Shown: piece after piece, positions 55,289 to 64,000 of the stretch | Numbering within the stretch: the first letter of the stretch is position 1 | How the letters are laid out: each line of letters opens with the position of its first letter | NCBI RefSeq assembly: GCF_000621025.1 | Contig: NZ_KK211205.1 | Location: 62,001-126,000, forward strand | Direction: 5' to 3' | From: Brackiella oedipodis DSM 13743 | GTDB lineage: Bacteria; Pseudomonadota; Gammaproteobacteria; Burkholderiales; Burkholderiaceae_B | Length of the DNA: 64,000 bases | Made by a program: the position numbers and the translations under genes | Notes under the pieces: model-generated | What the model saw: the letters and a program-made list of their open reading frames with translations, nothing else | The model's database searches: none | Told to the model about the DNA's origin: nothing

Positions 55289-55313
55289 AGAAGCTTAATT
55301 TAAGCTTCTTTTT
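55289..55313 (+). terminator. Terminator-like hairpin in the leader of the iron-uptake operon
   Basis: AGAAGCTTAA (55289-55298) and TTAAGCTTCT (55300-55309) form a near-perfect inverted repeat followed by TTTTTG. It begins only about 20 bases after the expected transcription start and lies about 45 bases before the first gene, so it could act as an attenuator or give a short leader RNA. Confidence 0.6.
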
Positions 55314-55355
55314 GTTTATACCGCTGTAAGTAATTACCCTTTAAATGCTAAAAAT

Positions 55356-55619
55356 ATGACCATCGTGGCATTTTTTATGGTCGTCATAGGCTCAGTGCTT
55401 TTTGTACTTAGCCACGCCAATCAGAATTTATTACAAGAATCACTTAGCAGACCTTGGCGCTGGGTGGCTTACGCCTTGTTGCTGATTAGTTTGCTTATTC
55501 TACTCGCAAAATCCTCATTATTGGTCGCTATTTTCAGTTGGTTGATCATAATGATCACGGTGGGCTCTGCTTTACCCTTTATTTCTGTGCTTAAAGATGA
55601 ACCAAGTCATGGCAAGTAA
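55356..55619 (+). CDS. DUF3325 family small membrane protein (iron-uptake operon)
   Basis: An 87-residue protein with three hydrophobic helices (about 2-19, 36-50, 53-76). Its size and place before a DUF3649 and a PepSY-TM gene match DUF3325, a family found in siderophore-uptake operons of beta- and gammaproteobacteria. Function unknown; perhaps a small subunit of the PepSY membrane protein. The Shine-Dalgarno is weak. It overlaps the next gene. Confidence 0.72.
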   Translation: MTIVAFFMVVIGSVLFVLSHANQNLLQESLSRPWRWVAYALLLISLLILLAKSSLLVAIFSWLIIMITVGSALPFISVLKDEPSHGK

Positions 55620-55902
55620 AAAACAATTACAACCCGACTGGTGGCTCAAAAGCCTGACGGGTGTGATATTGGGCTTCATATTAGCGATTATGTGCGCTAC
55701 CCTCATCGCGATGTGGGCGGGAGTCGTTGGCGTGCATTCTGGACTCGCAGAGCAACTGGCCATGTGGTCTATCCCTTGGTTCTGGTTGCCCCTCATGTTT
55801 TTGGTTTATTTTGTGCCCAAAGGCTGGCAAGCCTTAGTGATTTATGCGGTGGTGGCGATGTGCTTCTACGGCTTGATTGTCCTCTTGAGGGGGGCGCTGT
55901 GA
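55597..55902 (+). CDS. DUF3649 family small membrane protein (iron-uptake operon)
   Basis: A 101-residue protein with three hydrophobic helices (about 18-45, 58-70, 75-98). It overlaps the preceding gene by 23 bases if the ATG at 55597 is used, or 11 bases with the ATG at 55609. Its stop TGA overlaps the GTG start of the PepSY gene (GTGA). The order and size match DUF3649, which is regularly next to DUF3325 in siderophore receptor operons. Function unknown. Confidence 0.72.
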   Translation: MNQVMASKKQLQPDWWLKSLTGVILGFILAIMCATLIAMWAGVVGVHSGLAEQLAMWSIPWFWLPLMFLVYFVPKGWQALVIYAVVAMCFYGLIVLLRGAL

Positions 55903-57503
55903 AGGTTCGCAACGATATCCTAAAAATGAGCAAAAACCTGCACACGTGGGTGGGGATTTGCTCAGGTATCTTATTGTTTATTTGCTTTTTTTCAGCGGCA
56001 CTCTCTATGTTCCAACACGATTTAAGCCGTTGGGCTGCACCGCCTCAGCAAAAACTTCCGAGTATCACTTACGAGCAGTATCCAGAATTGATCGCGAAAG
56101 TGCATGCGCAATACCCAGAGTCCCGAAATGACTTTTTACTAAGCGTTGCCTCACCTGAGGAGTTCTATGCCCCGATGTCCTGGAGGCCACAGGGTGATTC
56201 GGTATTTAGGGGCGCCTTCTCGTTTGACAATGTCAGCATGTTAGCCTCTTTGGATCAGCACGGTGATCTCATTGTCCAAAAAGAAAACCTCAGTCGGGCG
56301 GGCTTCTTGCTCGAGCAGCTTCACGAGACGGCAGGATTACCGAACATCATCGAAGACCACCACAATAATGGTGTGACCGTAATGGGCGTGGTGGCAGCGT
56401 TATATTTCTTAGCGATTATGTCTGGCCTCATTGTGTTGCTGCCAACGCTGGTGAAGGACTATTTCGCGATTCGTAATGGCAAAAACCAAAAACGCTTTTG
56501 GTTAGATATGCACAATGTGGCAGGGATTACGAGTTTGCCATTTCATATCATTATCTGTGTCACGGTCGTGTCGTTTGCCTTTCACGATGAGTTTTTTGAA
56601 GGGCTAGAGATGCTGGCCAAACACGATAAAACCATTGAGCAAAAGATGATGGCGGGCGGTAATACGATGATTCCAAACCCGCAATTTGACGCTAAGACGC
56701 TGCTTAATCGCGTCAGTGATGCCGTCGGTCAAGATCATATACGCACAGTACGTTTCACCAGCTTAGATAAGCCCCAAAAATCACGAATTTTTATTGGCTT
56801 CCAACAAGACGATGGGCTCAAGCGCGGCGACCATACCGATTTTATTTTTGCGCAAACTTATCAACAGCGTCCGTATGACAGTCTGTATAAAGCCAACGAG
56901 TCCAGCAAAGCCAGTGCCTTTATCAAGTCGATGTTTAGCTTGCACTTCGGTAATTATGGCGGCGACTTTGTCCGCTGGGTGTATTTCGTGCTTGGTTTGG
57001 TAGGGGCGTTTTTGTTCTATAGCGGCAATATGTTGTGGATTAACAGTCGACTCAAAAAAGTCAAAAAAGTCCTGCTGCCTTACAAAGAGCAAAAACTCAG
57101 TGTGCGTATTCTAGAGAATCTGACAGTAGGCACCTGTTTTGGCTGTATGTTGGGTATTTTCTGTGGCTTTTTTATGGTGCGTTGGCTCTATGTGGTGCTG
57201 CCAGAAGTCCATAGTGTCAATAAGATTCTTGGCTATGGCTATTACGTGATCTTTTTAGGCTCTGTGGCTTATTGTTTTGCCTTGCGCGCAGAAAAAGCCA
57301 GAAGGCACTTAATGATTGCCTGTGCCTTGGTATTGCTCGGTATTCCATTGACGAGTTTGTTATCCATGCTTATGCCCGATCTAGCGCTTTGGCATAACAG
57401 TGGTCGCTTGCTTTGGGTCGACGTGATGGCGCTGGTAAGTGCTGGCGTGTTTTATTTGTTCTATCGTACCAATCAACGGCGCATGGCTTTACAGCCGTCC
57501 TAG
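55899..57503 (+). CDS. PepSY-associated TM protein, probable siderophore-iron reductase
   Basis: A 534-residue inner-membrane protein. Helix 1 is in LHTWVGICSGILLFICFFSAALSMFQHDL, with a large periplasmic part (about 45-165), then GVTVMGVVAALYFLAIMSGLIVLLP and WLDMHNVAGITSLPFHIIICVTVVSFAFHDEFFE, and four more helices in the last 150 residues. Paired His in LHTW, DMHNVAG and PFHII resemble heme ligands of PepSY-TM proteins such as FoxB, which reduce ferric siderophores in the periplasm. The GTG at 55899 (VKVRND) follows GAGGGG; an ATG at 55926 is an alternative. It is coupled to the gene before by GTGA. Confidence 0.85.
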   Translation: MKVRNDILKMSKNLHTWVGICSGILLFICFFSAALSMFQHDLSRWAAPPQQKLPSITYEQYPELIAKVHAQYPESRNDFLLSVASPEEFYAPMSWRPQGDSVFRGAFSFDNVSMLASLDQHGDLIVQKENLSRAGFLLEQLHETAGLPNIIEDHHNNGVTVMGVVAALYFLAIMSGLIVLLPTLVKDYFAIRNGKNQKRFWLDMHNVAGITSLPFHIIICVTVVSFAFHDEFFEGLEMLAKHDKTIEQKMMAGGNTMIPNPQFDAKTLLNRVSDAVGQDHIRTVRFTSLDKPQKSRIFIGFQQDDGLKRGDHTDFIFAQTYQQRPYDSLYKANESSKASAFIKSMFSLHFGNYGGDFVRWVYFVLGLVGAFLFYSGNMLWINSRLKKVKKVLLPYKEQKLSVRILENLTVGTCFGCMLGIFCGFFMVRWLYVVLPEVHSVNKILGYGYYVIFLGSVAYCFALRAEKARRHLMIACALVLLGIPLTSLLSMLMPDLALWHNSGRLLWVDVMALVSAGVFYLFYRTNQRRMALQPS

Positions 57504-57577
57504 CGTTGTTTTTTTGCAGTGTGGTAGTTGTTGTGGCTGCCTATCGGTGTGGCTTTAATTTTGACGAGGGTTCGGAG

Positions 57578-59722
57578 ATGAATCGTAAACTTAAGTATAC
57601 CTGCGCGGCCTTGGCTGCCGCGTTTCCTGGGGCTGCGGCTTACGCGCAGCAAACCGAGTTGCTACAGCCTATTGTGGTAACGTCAGAAATCGCTGATTTT
57701 GACCCTACGGGTCGTATCAATACCTTATCAAGCCTAAATATCTTAGGCGATAAACATATTGTTGATACGCCGTTTTCAATCAGAAACTATAGTGCTAAAC
57801 AATTTAAAGAAACCATGTCCACGACGGTGGGTGAGGTACTTAAGGTCGATCCAGGTATTCGTAGCAATACCAATGAAGGCCACATCAATGAGAATTTCTC
57901 AATTCGTGGTTTTGATTCCAAATGGGAAGATACTAACTTAAACGGTTCTTATGGTATGGCGCCGACAGGTCGTGTGCCTACCAGTATTCTTGACTCTGTC
58001 ACGGTCTTGAAGGGACCAAACGCGCTCGTGGCAGGGATGCCGCCGAATGGTGGCATCGGTGGTACGGTGATGATTCACACCAAGCGTGCCAACACTGACT
58101 TGAATGAAATTTCTGCTGAATATGATTTAAATGGGTACTGGAGCCCGACCATTGATGTGGCGCGTCGTTTTGGTGATGAAAAACAATTTGGTGCCCGTGC
58201 CAGTGTCAATTATGGTGAGGGTCAACATGTAGTGCGTGGCCTCCACGATAAAGACGTCAATGCCGTTGTGGCCTTGGACTACACCACTGACAGAACCAAG
58301 ATCAACTTGGATGCCTACTATGTGCGTACCCATCGTAAGGATGGTTCACCAGCGATGATTGGTTTTCCAAAATTAGGCGAAGTGCTCGATAGTCCAGATC
58401 CAAAGAACAATTACTTCAAGCATCTTTGGGCCAAACAAAACGGTAAATATATCGGTCTTAGCCTCGAACAAAAATTACTCGATAAATTAACCTTCGAGGG
58501 TGGTTTTGGTTTTAATGAGCAAGAGTACAGGGGGCATGTCTTTGGTACGCGTATGATTGTGCAGGACAAAGCTGGTAATGCGACCTCACAATACTATGGT
58601 ATCGGTTCTCGCACCCTAAACCAAACGGCTTATTTATCCTTGAATGGGATTTTCCATACGGGTGCACTTGAGCATAACGTGACTGCGCGTGGCGACTTCT
58701 TAAATATTCGTGAGAAAAAACACGAAGGCCGCGGTGCCAAACCCGTCGATTTTAAAACCAATTTATACCATCCAAGTCATGGCGGTCATATGCCATTTGA
58801 TGATCCGCATATGATTAACCAAAACGATAGTGATTACTACAGTGCTTCTTTAGTGGATCAAATCTCGGTTTATGACGATGCCTTGCAGTTCATTATTGGT
58901 GCCCGTTACCAAGACATGGATATTCGCGATCACAGTAACGATACTAAATATGATGATCACAAAATATCACCGACCTTTGCTGTGGTACTTAAGCCATTTG
59001 AGCAAAACTGGTCATTCTATGGTAGCTATGTTGAAGCCTTGATCAGGGGCGCGACAGTCAATGCCTTGCAAGATGCCAATTATGGTCAAACCTTTGCACC
59101 GTACAAAGCTAAGCAATATGAAATTGGTACTAAATACCAGTCTGACAGTTGGTTGCATACCTTGGCGTTCTACCAAATCGAAAGACCGACTACGGTCACC
59201 GATATGACTTATCGTGACAAAGCCAACAAAAAAATCACGCAACGCACCACGGATGACGGTAAGAGTAAATCCAAAGGTGTGGAATACAGCTTCTCTGGCA
59301 TTATGTTTGATGACACCTTAACCGTGTTAGGTAATGTGGCTTATCTAGAAGCAGAGTATAAGCGCGGTCAAGCCGGTAAGATGTCTCTTGAGGGTAAAAC
59401 CATTGAGGGTCAACCAGAGTGGACGGCAGGTTTAAGCCTAGACTACAAAATCCCATACGTACCGGGTTTAAGTATTAATGGTCGCGCCACGTTTGTGAAC
59501 CATCAATATATTGATAATGCCAATGAGATGCGTATTCCTTCTTATGCGATTTTTGATGTGGGGGCTAGTTACACCACTAAAGTGTCAGGGGTTGAAACTA
59601 CATTCCGCGCCGGCGTTGAAAACGTCGGTAACCGACGCTATTGGGAAGGTGTGTTCAATAGTGGCTATGCCCTTATCGGCGAAGGCCGCACGGCTAAGTT
59701 AGGTGTGACATTTAACTTCTAA
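57578..59722 (+). CDS. TonB-dependent siderophore receptor
   Basis: A 714-residue outer-membrane receptor. The signal peptide is MNRKLKYTCAALAAAFPG then AAAYAQ. A TonB box-like ELLQPIVVTS follows at residues ~26-35. The plug contains DTPFSIRNYSAKQFKETMST, FSIRGFDSKWEDTNLNG and VTVLKGPNALVAGM; the barrel ends in TAKLGVTFNF with a terminal Phe. An unusual His-rich loop (PSHGGHMPFDDPH near residue 400) may face the outside. The plug style fits ferrichrome/hydroxamate-type receptors; the ligand is not readable. ATG 57578 follows CGGAG; longer in-frame starts inside the PepSY gene are rejected. Last gene of the Fur-controlled operon. Confidence 0.93.
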   Translation: MNRKLKYTCAALAAAFPGAAAYAQQTELLQPIVVTSEIADFDPTGRINTLSSLNILGDKHIVDTPFSIRNYSAKQFKETMSTTVGEVLKVDPGIRSNTNEGHINENFSIRGFDSKWEDTNLNGSYGMAPTGRVPTSILDSVTVLKGPNALVAGMPPNGGIGGTVMIHTKRANTDLNEISAEYDLNGYWSPTIDVARRFGDEKQFGARASVNYGEGQHVVRGLHDKDVNAVVALDYTTDRTKINLDAYYVRTHRKDGSPAMIGFPKLGEVLDSPDPKNNYFKHLWAKQNGKYIGLSLEQKLLDKLTFEGGFGFNEQEYRGHVFGTRMIVQDKAGNATSQYYGIGSRTLNQTAYLSLNGIFHTGALEHNVTARGDFLNIREKKHEGRGAKPVDFKTNLYHPSHGGHMPFDDPHMINQNDSDYYSASLVDQISVYDDALQFIIGARYQDMDIRDHSNDTKYDDHKISPTFAVVLKPFEQNWSFYGSYVEALIRGATVNALQDANYGQTFAPYKAKQYEIGTKYQSDSWLHTLAFYQIERPTTVTDMTYRDKANKKITQRTTDDGKSKSKGVEYSFSGIMFDDTLTVLGNVAYLEAEYKRGQAGKMSLEGKTIEGQPEWTAGLSLDYKIPYVPGLSINGRATFVNHQYIDNANEMRIPSYAIFDVGASYTTKVSGVETTFRAGVENVGNRRYWEGVFNSGYALIGEGRTAKLGVTFNF

Positions 59723-59737
59723 ACCGAGTACTTAAGC

Positions 59738-59777
59738 AAAAGCCCAGTGTCTGCGCGCAGAGACTGGGCTTTTTTTG
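59738..59777. terminator. Terminator between the siderophore receptor gene and glmS
   Basis: AGCCCAGTGTCTGC (59741-59754) pairs with GCAGAGACTGGGCT (59757-59770) with one mismatch. A run of A lies left and seven T right, so it works for both convergent genes. Confidence 0.9.
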
Positions 59778-59803
59778 TAGTTACTTTTTTGGCGTAATTA
59801 AGT

Positions 59804-61630
59804 TTATTCTACAGTGACACTCTTGGCCAAATTACGAGGTTTATCCACATCGGTGCCGCGTACAAGCGCTGTGTGGTAGGCCAATAATTGTAATGGCACC
59901 ACATGCAAAAGGGCGGAGAGGCGACCGTAATGCTCTGGCATACGAATGACATGCATACCATCTGCGGGTTTGATCTCGGTATCGCTATCGGCAAACACAT
60001 AAAGCTCACCGCCACGGGCGCGCACTTCCTGCATATTGGATTTTAATTTCTCGAGGAGACTATCGTTAGGGGCGACCACCACCACAGGCATTTGATCAGT
60101 TACAAGGGCAAGCGGACCGTGCTTGAGTTCACCGGCTGGGTAAGCTTCGGCGTGGATATAACTGATTTCTTTGAGTTTGAGGGCACCTTCGAGAGCGATC
60201 GGGTAATGCGTGCCGCGCCCCAAGAATAAGGCGTTTTCTTTGTTGGCAAATTGATCTGCCCAATCGATAATTTGTGGTTCAAGGGCCAAGACTGAGCTAA
60301 TGGCAGAAGGTAGATGTCGTAGCGTGTGTAAATATTCGCTTTGTTCTTCCTCGCTTAAGCGGTGGTTTTGTTTGGCTAAAGTCAGGGCCAATAGGAACAA
60401 ACCGACCAATTGCGTGGTGAAAGCCTTGGTAGAAGCGACCCCAATTTCTACGCCCGCACGCGTAATAAAGTTTAGTTCGGTCTCGCGCACCATGGCACTG
60501 GTTTGTACATTACAAATCGTCAAGGAATGCTTCATGCCCATGCTTTTGGCGTGTTTAAGCGCAGAAAGCGTATCGGCAGTCTCGCCAGATTGGGAAATTG
60601 TGACAATTAGCGTTTTGGGATTAGGGATGCTGCTGCGATAGCGATATTCGCTGGCAATTTCGACATTCACAGGTACTCCTGCCACGGCTTCAATCCAATA
60701 GCGAGCAACCATGCCTGCATAATAACTAGTACCGCAAGCCAAGATCAAAATATTATCGATATCATCAAATACGGCCGCGGCATTTTTACCAAACAATTCA
60801 GGCGTGATGTTTTCAATGTCTTGTAAGGTATCACCCACAGCGCGGGGTTGTTCGAAGATTTCTTTTTGCATGTAATGGCGATAAGGGCCTAGATCGGCGG
60901 CCGCGGTATGCGCTTGAATCGTGTGTACCTCGCGCTCAATCGCATTGCCTTGCGTGTCGGTAATCCACACATCATCCAATTGTAAGTCCACAATATCACC
61001 ATCTTCAAGATAGATAATTTGATCCGTGGTGCCTGCAATCGCCATTGAATCAGAGGCTAGAAAGTTCTCACCCTGACCGCGGCCAACAATCAATGGTGAA
61101 CCTTGACGTGCACCGACCACACGATGCGGTTCATCACGACAAATCACCGCGATAGCAAAGGCGCCTTCGAGACGTTGAACGGCCTGCGTCACGGTGGCTA
61201 AGAGATCGCCGTTATATAAATGGTTGATCAAGTGGGCAATGACCTCGGTATCTGTTTGGCTCTCAAAATGAAAGCCTTGTTGCTTGAGTTCCTCACGTAA
61301 TTCGTCGTGGTTTTCGATGATGCCATTGTGTACCAAGCCAATGAGTGGTTCTTCTGGGGTTGAAAAATGTGGGTGCGCATTGTGCGTAGCAGGAGCACCG
61401 TGCGTGGCCCAACGAGTATGGGCAATGCCAGTAAACCCTTGTAGACCCGTTTGTGCGACCTGCGCTTCTAGATCAGCGACGCGGCTGGTACTGCGAGTTC
61501 TTTGTAGTTCGCCATCTTTGTAGACGGCCAAACCGCAAGAATCATAACCACGGTATTCTAGGCGCTTGAGGCCTTCTAAGAGGATAGGGGTAACATCGCG
61601 TTGCGCCACGGCGCCTACAATTCCGCACAT
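59804..61630 (-). CDS. glmS: Glutamine--fructose-6-phosphate aminotransferase (isomerizing)
   Basis: A 608-residue enzyme making glucosamine-6-phosphate, the first step to UDP-GlcNAc for peptidoglycan and LPS. The N-terminal amidotransferase starts [13 protein letters not shown] with the nucleophile Cys2, and [16 protein letters not shown] and [14 protein letters not shown] follow. Two SIS domains (about 285-425 and 455-600) hold [26 protein letters not shown] and [27 protein letters not shown] (in part). C-terminal [13 protein letters not shown] is exact family sequence. GGAG precedes the ATG. No glmU next to it, no ribozyme seen. Confidence 0.97.
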   Translation of the reverse strand: MCGIVGAVAQRDVTPILLEGLKRLEYRGYDSCGLAVYKDGELQRTRSTSRVADLEAQVAQTGLQGFTGIAHTRWATHGAPATHNAHPHFSTPEEPLIGLVHNGIIENHDELREELKQQGFHFESQTDTEVIAHLINHLYNGDLLATVTQAVQRLEGAFAIAVICRDEPHRVVGARQGSPLIVGRGQGENFLASDSMAIAGTTDQIIYLEDGDIVDLQLDDVWITDTQGNAIEREVHTIQAHTAAADLGPYRHYMQKEIFEQPRAVGDTLQDIENITPELFGKNAAAVFDDIDNILILACGTSYYAGMVARYWIEAVAGVPVNVEIASEYRYRSSIPNPKTLIVTISQSGETADTLSALKHAKSMGMKHSLTICNVQTSAMVRETELNFITRAGVEIGVASTKAFTTQLVGLFLLALTLAKQNHRLSEEEQSEYLHTLRHLPSAISSVLALEPQIIDWADQFANKENALFLGRGTHYPIALEGALKLKEISYIHAEAYPAGELKHGPLALVTDQMPVVVVAPNDSLLEKLKSNMQEVRARGGELYVFADSDTEIKPADGMHVIRMPEHYGRLSALLHVVPLQLLAYHTALVRGTDVDKPRNLAKSVTVE

Positions 61631-61897
61631 AAATTAACTCCAAAAATTAAATTGGCTAATTGAATAATTAAGAAACAAACGATATTGTGCTGTATTTTTA
61701 ATGAAATTAATTACCAAAAAACTAAATAAATTTAATAGATATTGCATTCATATATGGATATGAAATATTATTAAGCTATAAATATTTTATATTTTAATTA
61801 TTTCATTTTTATTAAGTTTAGTTACAGGCTGCGGGATTTAGTCACTCTCTACCTTGGGGGGCGCGCCTTGTGTTTAGCGTTGTGTTTAGTTATTACT
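61631..61897. promoter_or_regulatory. glmS / Lrp-regulator divergent intergenic region
   Basis: These 267 bases are the most AT-rich of the window (about 61660-61830 is largely A and T). It should hold both promoters and may bend. No clear operator or ribozyme core was recognised. Confidence 0.35.
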
Positions 61898-62416
61898 ATG
61901 AATTATTCGGCCATTAAGCAAGCCAGCAACCGTGAGTCGGCTTCTGTAGACTCGGTTGAGCTTGATGAACTAGATTTACGGATCCTTAAGCAATTACAAA
62001 GTGATAGCGCCCAGAGTAATCAGGCGCTTGCGGAGCGGGTGTTTGCTTCGCCGCCAACCTGTTTGCGGCGCGTGCGACGCTTATATGATATGGGGGTCAT
62101 CGAAAAGCAAGTCGCTCTGCTTAATCCCGCTTTATTGGGGCATCATCTCACGGCGATTGTCGAAGTCTCGCTCAAAAATCAAGATGCCGAGGCCTTCAGC
62201 GCTTTCGAGGCCTTAGTGCAAAAGGAGACTGCCGTCTTGCAATGCTATCGCGTCTCGGGTGGCGCAGATTTTGTGATGGTATTACAGGTGCAGGATATGG
62301 CGACTTATCATGCATTGGTCGGACGGTTTTTGACATCCAAAAACAATGTGCGCAATATTCGCACCTTTTTTAGCATGCATCGCAGTAAATTCGAAACCAA
62401 GGTCTTGCCTGAGTAA
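61898..62416 (+). CDS. Lrp/AsnC family transcriptional regulator
   Basis: A 172-residue regulator. After a 20-residue leader the winged helix-turn-helix reads LDELDLRILKQLQSDSAQSNQALAERVFASPPTCLRRVRRL (in parts, ~22-62), and the RAM/AsnC ligand domain follows (~80-165; TAIVEVSLKNQDAEAF, CYRVSGGADFVMVLQV). ATG 61898 is used; no good Shine-Dalgarno stands before it, and the frame is open further upstream to a TTG/GTG. The target is unknown; glmS is divergent and may simply be a neighbour. Confidence 0.9.
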   Translation: MNYSAIKQASNRESASVDSVELDELDLRILKQLQSDSAQSNQALAERVFASPPTCLRRVRRLYDMGVIEKQVALLNPALLGHHLTAIVEVSLKNQDAEAFSAFEALVQKETAVLQCYRVSGGADFVMVLQVQDMATYHALVGRFLTSKNNVRNIRTFFSMHRSKFETKVLPE

Positions 62417-62443
62417 TCCTATATACGCGTTATCAGTTAGCCT

Positions 62444-62478
62444 AAAAAAAGACCGTTGGCATTGCGCAACGGTCTTTT
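62444..62478. terminator. Bidirectional terminator (Lrp regulator / hemB)
   Basis: GACCGTTG (62451-62458) and CAACGGTC (62467-62474) form a stem with an 8-nt loop. Seven A precede and TTTT follows, so it terminates hemB more strongly than the regulator gene. Confidence 0.85.
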
Positions 62479-62507
62479 GTAGGGTGATAGAGCCTCAGGT
62501 ATACAAC

Positions 62508-63545
<1,038 letters not shown>

Positions 63546-63718
63546 CTAAGAAATAAAGCACTTGCGCTGAACCACACGGGTTTATTTGGCTGACACAGCC
63601 ATAGAGGCAACGGCGGCCAGGAGCAAGTCTTATCTATGTGTGTATTGTAACGCATCCGATCAGGTGCGCTTTTGAGAGATTCGAAATCTGCGGTCAGGCC
63701 ACTATGGGACGCAGTCTC

Positions 63719-64000
63719 TTAGGGCACAGCCTGCGGTGAAATCCATTGCACAATCCGCTCATCGGCTTCTTCCAGACCCATGCGATGAGTCGAAGAAAAA
63801 GCAATGGTATGCACATTACCGATGGCTTTAAGCGTTTGGTTAATACTAGCCACGGCTTTTTGGCGCTGGCCGTAAGGCAATTTATCGGCTTTGGTGAGTA
63901 GAATGAGTAGGGGCTTGCCGGTAGGAGCAATCCAATCGACCAAGCGCATATCTTGTTGAGTCAAGCCGCGGCGAATATCTAACAATAGGACAATACCGGC
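63719..64000 (-). CDS. engB: Ribosome biogenesis GTP-binding protein EngB (YihA), 3' part only
   Basis: The last 93 residues of a small GTPase; the start is beyond the right edge. AGIVLLLDIRRGLTQQDMRLVDWI matches the switch II-G3 to G4 region, TKADKL is the G4 guanine-specificity motif, and SSTHRMGLEEADERIVQW gives the G5 loop and final helix. The whole E. coli protein is about 210 residues. It acts in late assembly of the 50S subunit. Same strand as hemB, which lies about 195 bases downstream. Confidence 0.9.
   Translation of the reverse strand, partial: AGIVLLLDIRRGLTQQDMRLVDWIAPTGKPLLILLTKADKLPYGQRQKAVASINQTLKAIGNVHTIAFSSTHRMGLEEADERIVQWISPQAVP

Noticed and set aside
55641-55898. Upstream extension of the PepSY gene to 55641
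   Set aside because: It only reads the DUF3649 gene in another frame; the GTG at 55899 has a strong ribosome binding site and overlaps the previous stop.
57413-57577. Upstream extension of the siderophore receptor
   Set aside because: It lies inside the PepSY gene and would bury the signal peptide; ATG 57578 has CGGAG and a clean signal peptide.
61631-61897. glmS ribozyme
   Set aside because: The leader is AT-rich with no recognisable ribozyme core; the class is mostly Gram-positive.

Overview
The window reads as a stretch of ordinary bacterial chromosome from a Gram-negative betaproteobacterium, most likely a low-GC member of the Alcaligenaceae (Oligella/Pelistega-like). This is inferred from the LPS genes (waaC-waaA), the birA-coaX pair (the Bordetella bpl/baf order), fmdB directly before aspS, a magnesium-type HemB, a PutA with an N-terminal DNA-binding domain and the density of TonB receptors and inner-membrane carriers. 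No rRNA, tRNA, CRISPR array, insertion sequence or prophage was found. Base composition by eye is close to half GC and fairly even, so nothing marks a large island.

Layout. 1-6.5 kb: a CsbD-like stress protein, a DUF3025 gene divergent from hslR (Hsp15), an EmrAB-type efflux pair with a long upstream region carrying inverted and direct repeats but no adjacent regulator, and an MFS carrier with a G7 tract in its ribosome binding site. 6.5-11.5 kb: putA and ubiA. 11.5-15.4 kb: a putative Na+/H+ antiporter with a strongly structured leader and a G9 tract inside the gene, then fmdB and aspS. 15.6-20.6 kb: acs, then the bdhA-patatin pair (ketone body/PHB-related), then a glycine-zipper lipoprotein. 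20.7-30.5 kb: a dense + strand run of envelope and cofactor genes: M50 protease, EEP-family hydrolase, waaC, waaA, birA, coaX, a very short membrane protein, an alpha/beta hydrolase, a DD-carboxypeptidase, D-amino acid aminotransferase, ybeD and lipB. An aldehyde dehydrogenase separates lipB from lipA (30.7-33.3 kb). 33.5-39 kb: nitronate monooxygenase, an AgcS alanine carrier, a thioesterase and BrnQ. 39-46.4 kb: a membrane protein with a metallophosphoesterase, YghU, a DyP peroxidase, CbpA-CbpM, Ung and an MHS-family carrier. 46.7-48.5 kb: two lipoproteins flanking an EcsC-family protein.

48.7-59.7 kb is the most interesting part. A membrane PQQ-dependent glucose-type dehydrogenase (gcd) is followed 6 bp later by a TonB-dependent receptor that looks like the PQQ importer PqqU (YncD). 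No pqq biosynthesis genes lie in the window, so this looks like an apo-dehydrogenase paired with its own cofactor scavenger. A cytochrome b561 and an EamA carrier come next. They are followed by an iron-uptake operon (DUF3325, DUF3649, PepSY-TM reductase-like protein, TonB siderophore receptor) with a near-perfect Fur box over its promoter and a terminator-like hairpin in its leader.

59.8-64 kb: glmS, an Lrp/AsnC regulator, hemB, and the 3' part of engB (yihA) running off the right edge.

Physiologically the window suggests an amino- and organic-acid user (PutA, AgcS, BrnQ, Acs, BdhA) with periplasmic sugar or polyol oxidation dependent on imported PQQ, and iron acquisition under Fur control. 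Gene starts were re-chosen where an upstream TTG/GTG or unsupported extension was available. All function calls rest on motif and family recognition by reading, without database searches.
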